Source of the DNA: an uncultured Prevotella sp.
GTDB taxonomy: Bacteria > Bacteroidota > Bacteroidia > Bacteroidales > Bacteroidaceae
NCBI GenBank assembly: GCA_900768785.1
Contig: CAAGEG010000104.1
Span: 1 to 14,338 of the forward strand
Reading direction: 5' to 3'
Length of the DNA: 14,338 nucleotides
The notes beneath the pieces were generated by a model, which was not told the DNA's origin, made no database searches, and was given only the letters and a program-made list of their open reading frames with translations. Each line of letters begins with the position of its first letter. The first letter of the stretch is position 1. Made by a program: the position numbers and the translations under genes. Positions 1 through 7,838 of the stretch are shown in pieces.

Positions 1-18
1 TACTGATTTAGTAACATC

Positions 19-117
19 TGAACAACATTGTAAAGCGTCTTAGGAAGACATTGCAGAGTAAGTGAAGTAAAACAGTAAACTAACAAATAATCTGTGAAGT
101 AAAATCAGTCAAAGTCA
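19..117. repeat. Left copy of a 99-bp perfect terminal inverted repeat
   Basis: By direct reading, this stretch is the exact reverse complement of 14240-14338. All 99 positions match, and the match stops at 118 (t here, where a would be needed). The right copy runs to the last base of the window, so the true repeat may be longer. It has no convincing ORF and no recognisable IS end. The 22-bp array begins immediately inside it. It could be one end of an intergenic repeat family, a recombination site, or an edge created by assembly at a multicopy sequence. Confidence 0.95.
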
Positions 118-315
118 TAGTTTCCCCGATGCGTCAGTATGGTGTTTATACTTCGTAAACATGGTGTTTATGCTTCGTAAACATAGTGTTTATACTTCAT
201 AAACATAGTGTTTATACTTCGTAAACATAGTGTTTATGCTTCGTAAACATAGTGTTTTTGAAATTGAAAAGTTTGTGTATCAATCTTTCCTAATAATGTT
301 TGTGTGTCTAAAACG
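118..315. repeat. Left 22-bp tandem repeat array
   Basis: Five clear 22-bp units start at 140, 162, 184, 206 and 228, each reading approximately tRgtgtttaYRcttcRtaa followed by aca. They differ from one another at only a few positions. A sixth unit (250) keeps only its first half. The units at 272 and 294 are eroded but still in phase, and the 22 bp at 118-139 may be a degraded first unit. Each junction forms the dyad TAAACA-tag-TGTTTA, so the array is rich in potential cruciforms or binding half-sites. There are no unique spacers, so it is not a CRISPR. The same core occurs in the right array, around 14138-14174. Confidence 0.9.
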
Positions 316-324
316 AGTTTTGAC

Positions 325-337
325 GAGTTTGAAACTC
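325..337 (-). terminator. Possible weak hairpin after the efflux operon
   Basis: The 13-bp palindrome gagtttgaaactc lies 6 bp beyond the stop codon of the adaptor gene. Read on the minus strand, a short T-rich stretch follows 8-14 bases later. The stem is only five or six A/T-rich pairs and the T-run is not immediate, so this is a weak terminator candidate at best. Confidence 0.25.
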
Positions 338-343
338 ACGTTT

Positions 344-1267
344 TCAGTCTTTGAGTCTTGCTCTTACATACATGCCGGGTCTAAATACAGGCACTTCGCC
401 TTTGGTCCTTACGTAAACTTTTATAGAATAATCTTTGTCGGAGACAGCCTGCTCTATTGATACAATCGTGCCGTTGAATGTCTGTTTGCCCATGCCATTG
501 ACACGGAAAACAACATCTTGGCCGTTTTTAATTTGCGCTATGTCTTTCTCGTAAACAGTAAGTTGCAATAAAGGTTGAGACTTATTAATGATGTCGCAAA
601 TAGGTTTCCCGGTATCAAGATACTTGCCGAGATTGGCATCAAGGTTGGTTACGTATCCGCTAATAGGTGCAGTGACAGGCAGAAAAGCCTGAATGCCACG
701 TTCTTTCAATACTTTCGTGCTCACGCCAAGAGCATGTAAGCGTGCAGCGGCAGCAGACAAACGGCTTCTCATGGAGAGGTATTCAGCACGGCTCTGTTGC
801 ACTTTCTTTTGTGAAGCTGCATCATGAGCCCCCAAAGTGCGTTGACGATCATACTCTTTTTCGAGATATTCCATCTGTGCAGAGGCGTCAAGATAGTCGT
901 GTTGTAGCTCTATATATTCAGGATTGTCAATAGTTGCCACTACTTGTCCACGTGTTACCGCCTGTCCGGGCATTACTTTCAAATTATGAATTTTGCCTCC
1001 CATAGTGAGAGCCAATGTGGCTTTCTGCTGTGGTGCTACCATTATTATACCATTATATGTTGGTTTGTTGGCAACGTTTGTAGCACTACTTACTCCGTCA
1101 ATACTATCTTTGGATATCGTGTCCTTGCTACCTGTGTCGGCAACAGTTATTGTGTCTGCATTAGTATCAGATGTTTCGCTCTTGTTGCCTTTGCATCCGG
1201 CAATCATTGTTGAGATAATCAAGACAACCAATACAAATGACTGATAGCGGTTAATATTGTTTTTCAT
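344..1267 (-). CDS. RND efflux periplasmic adaptor lipoprotein (membrane fusion protein, CzcB/CusB type)
   Basis: This 307-aa adaptor would link the inner-membrane RND pump to its outer-membrane channel. Residues 1-25 are a lipoprotein signal with lipobox IAGC (Cys25), followed by a Ser/Thr/Asp-rich linker to about residue 70. The first lipoyl (barrel-sandwich) half is at 83-115 (GKIHNLKVMPGQAVTRGQVV). A helical coiled-coil hairpin spans about 116-190, rich in Glu, Gln, Arg and Ala. The second lipoyl half is at 197-215 (PVTAPISGYVTNLD), and a beta-barrel domain fills 225-305, ending RPGMYVRARLKD. Family members usually continue for some 70-80 residues into a membrane-proximal domain, which is absent here. 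The gene starts 32 bp after the pump gene on the same strand, so the two are probably co-transcribed. The family call is firm; the metal specificity is inferred from the pump. Confidence 0.9.
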   Translation of the reverse strand: MKNNINRYQSFVLVVLIISTMIAGCKGNKSETSDTNADTITVADTGSKDTISKDSIDGVSSATNVANKPTYNGIIMVAPQQKATLALTMGGKIHNLKVMPGQAVTRGQVVATIDNPEYIELQHDYLDASAQMEYLEKEYDRQRTLGAHDAASQKKVQQSRAEYLSMRSRLSAAAARLHALGVSTKVLKERGIQAFLPVTAPISGYVTNLDANLGKYLDTGKPICDIINKSQPLLQLTVYEKDIAQIKNGQDVVFRVNGMGKQTFNGTIVSIEQAVSDKDYSIKVYVRTKGEVPVFRPGMYVRARLKD

Positions 1268-1299
1268 AATTCTCTATGCTCCTATTTTTAGTTGTTGTT

Positions 1300-4200
1300 T
1301 CATTTGCAATAATCAGTATATAGCTCCATTTCTATGGTCAAAACATTATATTGGTGCAAAGCATCTATATAAGCCTTGCGTATATCTTGCGCTGATTTAA
1401 GACTCTGTGTAAGCTCTGCAATTCCTGTTTCGCTTTCTTTGTAAGACATGATGGCATTGCGTTGCAACTCATCAGCCTCTTTTATTGCAGCATTAACGTA
1501 ATATTCCACCGTCTTATATTGCTTTTCAAGCATACAACGTGTCTCTTCAGCTTTGTAAGAAAGTTGTCTTTTGTTTTCCTCAGCCTCCCATAGAGCCATT
1601 GAAGCCTCGCATTTGGCTTGTCGTATACGACTCTTTTGTGGGAAGAAAACAAATGGGAAGGATACTCCTACCGACCAAGAGCTGAGCCCGGACAATGGTG
1701 CTATCTTCTGCAAAGAATAGCATACAGACAACTCCGGAAAGAAGCGGCTCTTCTCTATCTTTACAATATCCGACTTCTCTTTTGCCTGAGAAAGGAAGTA
1801 ATTTATATGAGATGCCGACAGCTGCGTTTGCAAACTTAGGCTCGGAGTAGCCAATACCGTATCAACTGGAACCACCGGAACATCAGAACAACATACCCAT
1901 GAGAGGCGTTTGCCTGCAAGTTTGAGGTTGCCATCTGCTTCTACCGTGCGCGCATGTGTCTCTGCTGCAAGTGTTACAAGCATGCGATACTCCAACTGAT
2001 TAATATCTCCTTGAGCATATCTTATCTCTCCGCTCTGCTCCAAACGCTTTCCAAGCGCCTCTTGCTCTTTGGTTAAACGACTTATACTTAGCGCAGCAAG
2101 ATAGTCTATCCATGCTCTTTTAACTTCGGCAGTAATCTCTTTTTGTATCATCTCTCGGCGATATTTACCTGTCGCAGTCATGGTTTGAGTGAGCTTATTC
2201 TTATAATAAGGTGTCAGCAAAGAGCCAAGAGACTGCTCAACACTAAATTCATTATCTCGTCGAGTCTCGCCATTAAGCTGTCCCCAAGCATAGTTTATGC
2301 TAATGTTACCACCGTCCCAAGCCTCTCCTCGTGAAGCACGTATGCGGGCTATGTCGCTATCAGCAATCTTTAAACGAGGGTTGTTTGCAATTGCAGATTG
2401 TATAGCTTCGTCAAGAGTAATGGTCTTTGTCTCTTGCGCTACGGCATTTATAGAACTCGTTGCAATAATAAACAGAAGAACTGAAACCCAACGAGGCAGG
2501 AAGCCTTTAAGGCGTAGGTTACGAATAATTGTGGGAAAAGCATTCACAATCTTATAGAACGCCGGAACCACTAATAGAGTAAGAATCGTTGAAATAATTA
2601 GTCCGCCGATTACAACAGTGGCAAGAGGTCTCTGAACTTCGGCTCCGGCAGATGTTGCAACAGCCATTGGGACAAATCCCAACGATGCTACAAGCCCCGT
2701 AAGAAATATCGGACGCAACAAATGTCTGCATCCTTTTGTTATTATCTTGTTTGTACACATATTGTATTTACCAGTTTTTTGTAAGTCATTAAAATGGTTT
2801 ATCATAAGAATGCCATTCAGAACAGCAACACCAAAGAGGGCTATGAAACCCACACCGGCAGAAATACTGAATGGTAGTCCGCGCAACCATAATGCTACGA
2901 TGCCGCCTATTAGTGACAATGGTACTGTTGAAAAGACGACAAGAGTGTAGGTCACGCTACGGAAAGCGAAAAACAATATAAGTAATATAAGCATTAAAGC
3001 TATGGGGATAACAATTAATAAGGTATTAATAGCATTCTGTAAGTTCTCAAATTGCCCGCCATATTCAAAATAATAACCCGGTTTCAACTTTATATTACGC
3101 TCAAGTGTATCGCTGATTTTGGATACTACTTGTTGTATGTCGGCATTGCGCACATTGACACCTATCACTATACGACGTTTAGCTGCGTCTCTGTTTATCT
3201 GTAAAGGACCATTTACAAGACTGATAGTAGCCACTTCACTAACCGGAATTTGCAGGTTGTCGCATGTGCGAACATATAGACGATTGAGATCTAAGTCCTT
3301 TACTTTGTCATTGTCAAGCCTTACGACAAGGTCAAATCTTCGTTCATTTTCAAATACTACACCTGCAGTTTCTCCTGCATAAGCAGTACGTATTATATCA
3401 TTTAACTCTTTGATGTCAATACCGTAACGTGCAATTTTTGTACGGTCATAATTGACAACGAGTTGAGGCAAACCCATAGTTTGTTCTACTATAACATCAG
3501 AAGCGCCTTCAACTTTCTCCACATATTTAGCTGCTTCATTTGCTTTTTTGTATAGCTCATCCATATCTTCACCATATAGTTTTATGGCTATGTCAGCCTT
3601 CGCTCCTGTCATTAATTCGTTGAAACGCAATTGTATAGGTTGGCTGAAATTAAACTCAACACCCTCTATCCCTTCTAATGCGTCTTTCATTTTCTCTACC
3701 ATTTCAGCACGGCTATCGGCAGATGTCCATTCTTTAAATGGCTTCATAACAATCATTATGTCTGCATCTTCAACAGACATAGGGTCAGTTGGCACCTCCG
3801 CAGTACCGATCTTTGCCACAACATGCTTTACTTCTGGGAACTTATCTTTTAATATTTTCTCAGCTTTAAGAGACATTTCTATACTCTTTGTAAGCGAACT
3901 TCCTGCAGGTAAAGTCATTTGCATGGCAAAATCACCCTCATCAAGAGTAGGAATAAACTCTGCTCCAAGACGTGTAAACAATACCAAAGACAAGGCTAAA
4001 AGCGCAAAAGAGGCACCTATGGTCCCCCAAATATGGTTCATGCAAACACGTAATGCATGGAGATATTTCCCCGACAACCAAAAAAAGAACCTATCGGCTA
4101 ACGTTGGCTTTGATAAACGTTTATGCTTTAGGAACAGCGATGCCATCATCGGAATGTATGTAAGTGATAATAACAAAGCTCCTATGATACAAAAGACTAA

Positions 4201-5640
4201 CGTTTGAGCCATTGGTGTAAAATATTTGCCTTCAATACCCGTAAGTGTAAGTATCGGGAAGAAGACAATGAGTATAATCATTACAGCAAAGGTAGAACTC
4301 TTAACAACTTTTGCCGCTCCGTTCTCCACTTCAATGTCCATTTCCTGTGCTGAGAGTGTGCGCCCGGAAAACTGTTTCATGCTTAAATGCGCAAGAATAC
4401 CCTCAAGAATGACAATAGAACCATCAACAACAATACCAAAGTCTATGGCCCCAAGACTCATAAGGTTAGCAGAAACACCGAAAATGCGCATCAATATAAA
4501 GCCGAAAAGCATAGCCAACGGTATTACAGACGCCACAATAACACCGGCTCGTATGTCACCAAGAAAAATAATCAATACAAGAAAAACTATTATAGCGCCT
4601 TCTATGAGGTTGTAAATAACGGTGGAAATATTGCGACCCACCAATTCAGAACGATTAAGATAAGGTTCTATACTGATACCTTCGGGTAACATCTTTTGTA
4701 CTTTAGCCACTCTCTCTTCAAGAGCTTTAGTTACGACATTCGCATTTGCTCCTTTCAACATCATGGCAATGCCTCCCACACATTCGCCTTCACCATCCAT
4801 AGTCATCGCACCAAAGCGTTTAGGTGCCCCGAAAGTAACTTTACCTATATCACTAATGTGTACAGGCATGCCCCCACGATTGGTTATAACAATCTTTTCT
4901 ATGTCTTTGGTCTTTGAAATCATACCTTCAGACCTTATATAGTAGGCTTTTCCAATCTTCTCTATGTAACTTCCGCCTGTATTCTGGTTGTTATTCGACA
5001 AGGCTTCAAAGACATCTCCTATTGTAATCTGCATAGCAGCTAAAGCATCCGGGTCTATTGCCACTTCATATTGCTTTAAATAGCCGCCGAAACTATTAAT
5101 TTCCACTATGCCCGGAATACCAGATAGCTGTCGTTTTACTATCCAATCTTGTATGGTTCGCAACTCCATAGCATCATATTTGTCCTTATGCTTATCATCA
5201 ACATGCAGCACATACTGATAGATTTCGCCGAGTCCTGTGGTGATAGGCATAAGTTCCGGAGTGCCTAACTCAGAAGGAATTTCCCCCGAAACGGTTTGTA
5301 TTTGCTCGTTAATCAGTTGCCGAGCCTCAAGAGTAGGCACTTTCTCATCAAAAACAACTGTAACAAGCGATAATCCGAAACGAGATACCGACCTGATTTC
5401 TTTAACATTCATGATGTTACTCATGGATGTTTCAATAGGCATCGTTATGAGTTGCTCCACCTCTTGAGGCGCAAGGGTTGGAGAAACCGTTACTATTTGA
5501 ACTTGATTGTTGGTAATATCGGGCACGGCATCTACAGGTAGAGTAAGCATAGAATAGATTCCGCCGATAAGAAGGAATAGTGTCGTAAGTGCGACAAACA
5601 GTTTCTTCCGAATAGAAAATCTTACAATAGCTTTAAACAT
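1300..5640 (-). CDS. CzcA/CusA-family heavy-metal RND efflux pump fused to a C-terminal TolC-like outer-membrane channel
   Basis: Residues 1-1035 form a complete HME-type RND transporter: an N-terminal membrane helix at about 10-32, a large periplasmic loop, TM bundles at about 340-500 and 870-1030, and a second periplasmic loop at about 555-865. The TM4 proton-relay signature DFGIVVDGSIVILE gives D400, D406 and E413, matching the conserved acidic residues of CzcA/CusA. The TAEVPTDPM segment (613-621) resembles divalent-cation (CzcA-like) rather than CusA-like members. After a basic stretch (R1040-R1050), the hydrophobic segment 1051-1068 ending in AVAQ resembles a signal peptide. Residues 1072-1446 are two TolC/OEP repeats, the second carrying FFPELSVCYSL (1300-1310). 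This fusion is known from Bacteroidetes. By proton antiport it would export Zn/Co/Ni/Cd or Cu/Ag ions from periplasm or cytoplasm to the outside. An AAGGA lies 9 bases before the ATG. The adaptor gene follows downstream. Confidence 0.95.
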   Translation of the reverse strand: MFKAIVRFSIRKKLFVALTTLFLLIGGIYSMLTLPVDAVPDITNNQVQIVTVSPTLAPQEVEQLITMPIETSMSNIMNVKEIRSVSRFGLSLVTVVFDEKVPTLEARQLINEQIQTVSGEIPSELGTPELMPITTGLGEIYQYVLHVDDKHKDKYDAMELRTIQDWIVKRQLSGIPGIVEINSFGGYLKQYEVAIDPDALAAMQITIGDVFEALSNNNQNTGGSYIEKIGKAYYIRSEGMISKTKDIEKIVITNRGGMPVHISDIGKVTFGAPKRFGAMTMDGEGECVGGIAMMLKGANANVVTKALEERVAKVQKMLPEGISIEPYLNRSELVGRNISTVIYNLIEGAIIVFLVLIIFLGDIRAGVIVASVIPLAMLFGFILMRIFGVSANLMSLGAIDFGIVVDGSIVILEGILAHLSMKQFSGRTLSAQEMDIEVENGAAKVVKSSTFAVMIILIVFFPILTLTGIEGKYFTPMAQTLVFCIIGALLLSLTYIPMMASLFLKHKRLSKPTLADRFFFWLSGKYLHALRVCMNHIWGTIGASFALLALSLVLFTRLGAEFIPTLDEGDFAMQMTLPAGSSLTKSIEMSLKAEKILKDKFPEVKHVVAKIGTAEVPTDPMSVEDADIMIVMKPFKEWTSADSRAEMVEKMKDALEGIEGVEFNFSQPIQLRFNELMTGAKADIAIKLYGEDMDELYKKANEAAKYVEKVEGASDVIVEQTMGLPQLVVNYDRTKIARYGIDIKELNDIIRTAYAGETAGVVFENERRFDLVVRLDNDKVKDLDLNRLYVRTCDNLQIPVSEVATISLVNGPLQINRDAAKRRIVIGVNVRNADIQQVVSKISDTLERNIKLKPGYYFEYGGQFENLQNAINTLLIVIPIALMLILLILFFAFRSVTYTLVVFSTVPLSLIGGIVALWLRGLPFSISAGVGFIALFGVAVLNGILMINHFNDLQKTGKYNMCTNKIITKGCRHLLRPIFLTGLVASLGFVPMAVATSAGAEVQRPLATVVIGGLIISTILTLLVVPAFYKIVNAFPTIIRNLRLKGFLPRWVSVLLFIIATSSINAVAQETKTITLDEAIQSAIANNPRLKIADSDIARIRASRGEAWDGGNISINYAWGQLNGETRRDNEFSVEQSLGSLLTPYYKNKLTQTMTATGKYRREMIQKEITAEVKRAWIDYLAALSISRLTKEQEALGKRLEQSGEIRYAQGDINQLEYRMLVTLAAETHARTVEADGNLKLAGKRLSWVCCSDVPVVPVDTVLATPSLSLQTQLSASHINYFLSQAKEKSDIVKIEKSRFFPELSVCYSLQKIAPLSGLSSWSVGVSFPFVFFPQKSRIRQAKCEASMALWEAEENKRQLSYKAEETRCMLEKQYKTVEYYVNAAIKEADELQRNAIMSYKESETGIAELTQSLKSAQDIRKAYIDALHQYNVLTIEMELYTDYCK

Positions 5641-6168
5641 AAATTAAATTCCTTGTAATATTTGTCGTCAATTTTATGCGAATTGTCTAATAAAAATCGC
5701 GAACAATCGCATCTTATTATTTAGTAACGTAGAGCTATATATATTATTGTATTCTTTTTTTCATATACCTTTATTTAATATTCATCTATATCCTAATATC
5801 TCTATTGTATCATATACTATTATAGTCCTATTAAATCCAATTATCTCTAATAGTTGTTTTTCTATTCCATCTTATTCCGAACTGGGACCTAATTAATCCA
5901 ATTAATGGATGTAAAAAGGTTTTTATACGCTTATTTGTAAACGAAATAACGCACAAGGAGTTATTTTTAACATTTATAACTTTATGTAAACAAAATAATT
6001 TGACTACTTACAAAATGTGTTTTTAACAAGGAGCAAGTAAACAATTGTCATTTGTTATTTGGATTATCGTGTTTCAATATATACAACGACAAAAATTATT
6101 TTATCTTATTTTCGTGTGAATTGGGTACATTTTTAATATCCAAACGTCATAATTTTACAAAATTATAT

Positions 6169-6176
6169 TATTTTTG
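6169..6176 (+). promoter_or_regulatory. Candidate Bacteroidetes -7 promoter element for the Sus-like operon
   Basis: The sequence tatttttg followed by c matches the Bacteroidetes -7 consensus TAnnTTTG. It would place the transcript start near 6183 and leave a leader of about 100 nt before the lipoprotein gene. I find no TTTG -33 box at the usual distance (around 6146). On the opposite strand, 6158-6165 reads TAATTTTG, a second -7 match facing the efflux operon, but it would imply a leader of over 500 nt. In DNA this AT-rich such matches arise by chance. Confidence 0.4.
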
Positions 6177-6182
6177 CATTTA

Positions 6183-6202
6183 AGGCATCATATGGTATGC
6201 CT
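6183..6202 (+). other. Short hairpin in the leader of the Sus-like operon
   Basis: The arms aggcat (6183-6188) and atgcct (6197-6202) pair perfectly across an 8-base loop, catatggt. The hairpin sits just downstream of the candidate -7 element, so it would form at the 5' end of the transcript if that promoter is right. It could stabilise the mRNA or be a dyad operator. No T-run follows, so it is not a terminator. Confidence 0.35.
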
Positions 6203-6281
6203 CCCTTATTTATATATAATAAGGTATATTGCACTTAAATCTTAGATGAAAAACGTAATTCTGAAATTTATTAATTAATAT

Positions 6282-7808
6282 ATGTTGAACTTTAATAATC
6301 GATTTATGAGAAAAAAATCATTAATTGGACTAATTAGAGACTCTTTTAAAGCCTTGCGACCCTCTCTTTTGGCTTTGGGTGCTTTGGCTTTTATGTTTGT
6401 CTCTTGTGCTCAAGACGGTTTCGATGATGAGAGTTTTGACGGGGGCGTTTACAATACGCAGTTGGAAACACCCACAGCCGAAGACATCTCTGTAAAATCA
6501 AGCGATGACGGAACACGTCTTATTATCTCGTGGCCTTTGGTTTATGGTGCCGGAGGTTATCATGCCGTACTTACAAACCTCACTACAGAGGAAGTGGTAA
6601 AAGACTCTATCATTGACAACAATGCATTTTCTGCGCCACGTATTGAGGAAAATAACTATGAGTTAACATTGCAAGTGCTTGGCAATACCGAGAAAAACAA
6701 CACTGGTGGTGAGCTCGTTTTAAAGGCGTTTAATACGTTTACACCGGCATTTGGTACCATTCCAAGCGGAACTGATCTCAATGCTTTCTTTGCAGAAACG
6801 ACACTTCCCGAGCAAAAAGATGCCATTGCCTTTGATCTTGAACAGGGTGGTACATACCAACTTACCGATGTCTTAGACTTCGGGAACAAGTATGTCGTGC
6901 TTCGTTCAACAGGAACACATGCCACTATAACTACATCCCCGGGTGCTTGCTTTATGTTTGGCAATGGTATAAAATTGCAGAACATAGATATAGATGCAAC
7001 CGACAATACTGCAAATGGTTTGCTTTTGATGTCAAATACACCTGATGAGTCTCTGTCAATAGAAGCATTGGGCTATAAAGACAAGGGTGCAAATCAAACC
7101 GGTTTTGTTATGACAAATCCGGTAACATTGAAGAATGTTAATGTAAAAGGTCTCAAAAAGAGTCTTATCTATGGAAACAAGACCAACTGGAGTCTGCTCG
7201 GCTTGATGATAGATGGTTGTATGGTTCAGCTTGATAATGAAGAGAGCATGGGCGTTATCAATATGTATGGCGCATCAAATGGTCTTATCAAGAGTATGAC
7301 TGTATGCAACAGCACATTCTATAACTTAAAGAAAAATTCAACAGCATATTTCTTGAGATACGGTAACTCAAGTAATGCCCAACCGAAAAAGATTTTCGGT
7401 AATGGAGAAACAGCTGTTTTGACATTGACAAATAATACGTTTGCCAATGTGTTTACTGATAAAGATTTTGCCAATAACCTTGCAAATACAGATGCAGTTA
7501 CAACAATCTTGACCGACAATATATTCTATGATGTATATAGAGTATATCAGTTTGTACAAACCAACACCAAGAGAACGGCACGCAACAATTTTGTTTGGTG
7601 GGTGAATACTCCTAAACAAACAAACGATATTACCAGAACCGACTCTAACGGAAATCCTCTATGTACAGAGGCAGATCCGGGTTTCCCGACTATAGATGCC
7701 CTCACTCCGATGGATTTAAGCCAACCTAATGGAGGCGCAAACTTTGTTCCTTCAGGACTACCTCTTGAAAATAGAGCCGGTGATCCGCGTTGGTTGCCAA
7801 CCGAATAA
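6282..7808 (+). CDS. Surface lipoprotein of the DUF4957/DUF5123 type (fibronectin III-like plus beta-helix-like), glycan-utilisation associated
   Basis: This 508-aa protein has a long basic N-terminus, a hydrophobic stretch and the lipobox FVSC with Cys42, followed by AQDGFDDES. Acidic residues just after the cysteine fit the Bacteroidetes surface-export signal. Residues of about 60-155 resemble a fibronectin III fold (PTAEDISVK...LIISWPLVYGAGGYHAVL). The rest is repetitive, Asn/Thr-rich and beta-helix-like, with turns such as ATITTSPGACFMFGNGIKLQNIDI and TLTNNTFANVF, and it ends with GDPRW, a C-terminal motif I associate with DUF5123 and pectate-lyase-like proteins. No catalytic residues are evident, so binding is more likely than cleavage. 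It is the first gene of the operon, 30 bp before the SusC gene. An alternative start at Met9 (6306) gives a more normal signal length. Family assignment is from memory of domain architecture; a pectin substrate is inferred. Confidence 0.75.
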   Translation: MLNFNNRFMRKKSLIGLIRDSFKALRPSLLALGALAFMFVSCAQDGFDDESFDGGVYNTQLETPTAEDISVKSSDDGTRLIISWPLVYGAGGYHAVLTNLTTEEVVKDSIIDNNAFSAPRIEENNYELTLQVLGNTEKNNTGGELVLKAFNTFTPAFGTIPSGTDLNAFFAETTLPEQKDAIAFDLEQGGTYQLTDVLDFGNKYVVLRSTGTHATITTSPGACFMFGNGIKLQNIDIDATDNTANGLLLMSNTPDESLSIEALGYKDKGANQTGFVMTNPVTLKNVNVKGLKKSLIYGNKTNWSLLGLMIDGCMVQLDNEESMGVINMYGASNGLIKSMTVCNSTFYNLKKNSTAYFLRYGNSSNAQPKKIFGNGETAVLTLTNNTFANVFTDKDFANNLANTDAVTTILTDNIFYDVYRVYQFVQTNTKRTARNNFVWWVNTPKQTNDITRTDSNGNPLCTEADPGFPTIDALTPMDLSQPNGGANFVPSGLPLENRAGDPRWLPTE

Positions 7809-7838
7809 TATTATTTACGTATTAAAAACACACAAGAT

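Larger units (their letters stand above)
5641..6281. other. 641-bp AT-rich divergent intergenic region
   Basis: This separates the leftward efflux operon from the rightward Sus-like operon and should hold both promoters. I see no plausible gene. It is strongly A+T-rich, with several short palindromes: CAATT...AATTG near 5669-5685, gcga-ttgt-tcgc type pairing near 5698-5710, and tccaattaatgga near 5897-5909. Any of these could be an operator, but none matches a named site that I recognise. The only good promoter match is annotated separately. Confidence 0.6.

Noticed and set aside
140..271. CRISPR array
   Set aside because: Units are contiguous 22-mers with no unique spacers between them, and no cas gene is present.
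230..460. Small ORF on the plus strand
   Set aside because: It reads through the repeat array and then antisense to the adaptor gene; its composition is not protein-like.
3548..4207. 219-aa plus-strand ORF
   Set aside because: It lies wholly antisense to the RND pump, whose conserved motifs fix the coding frame.
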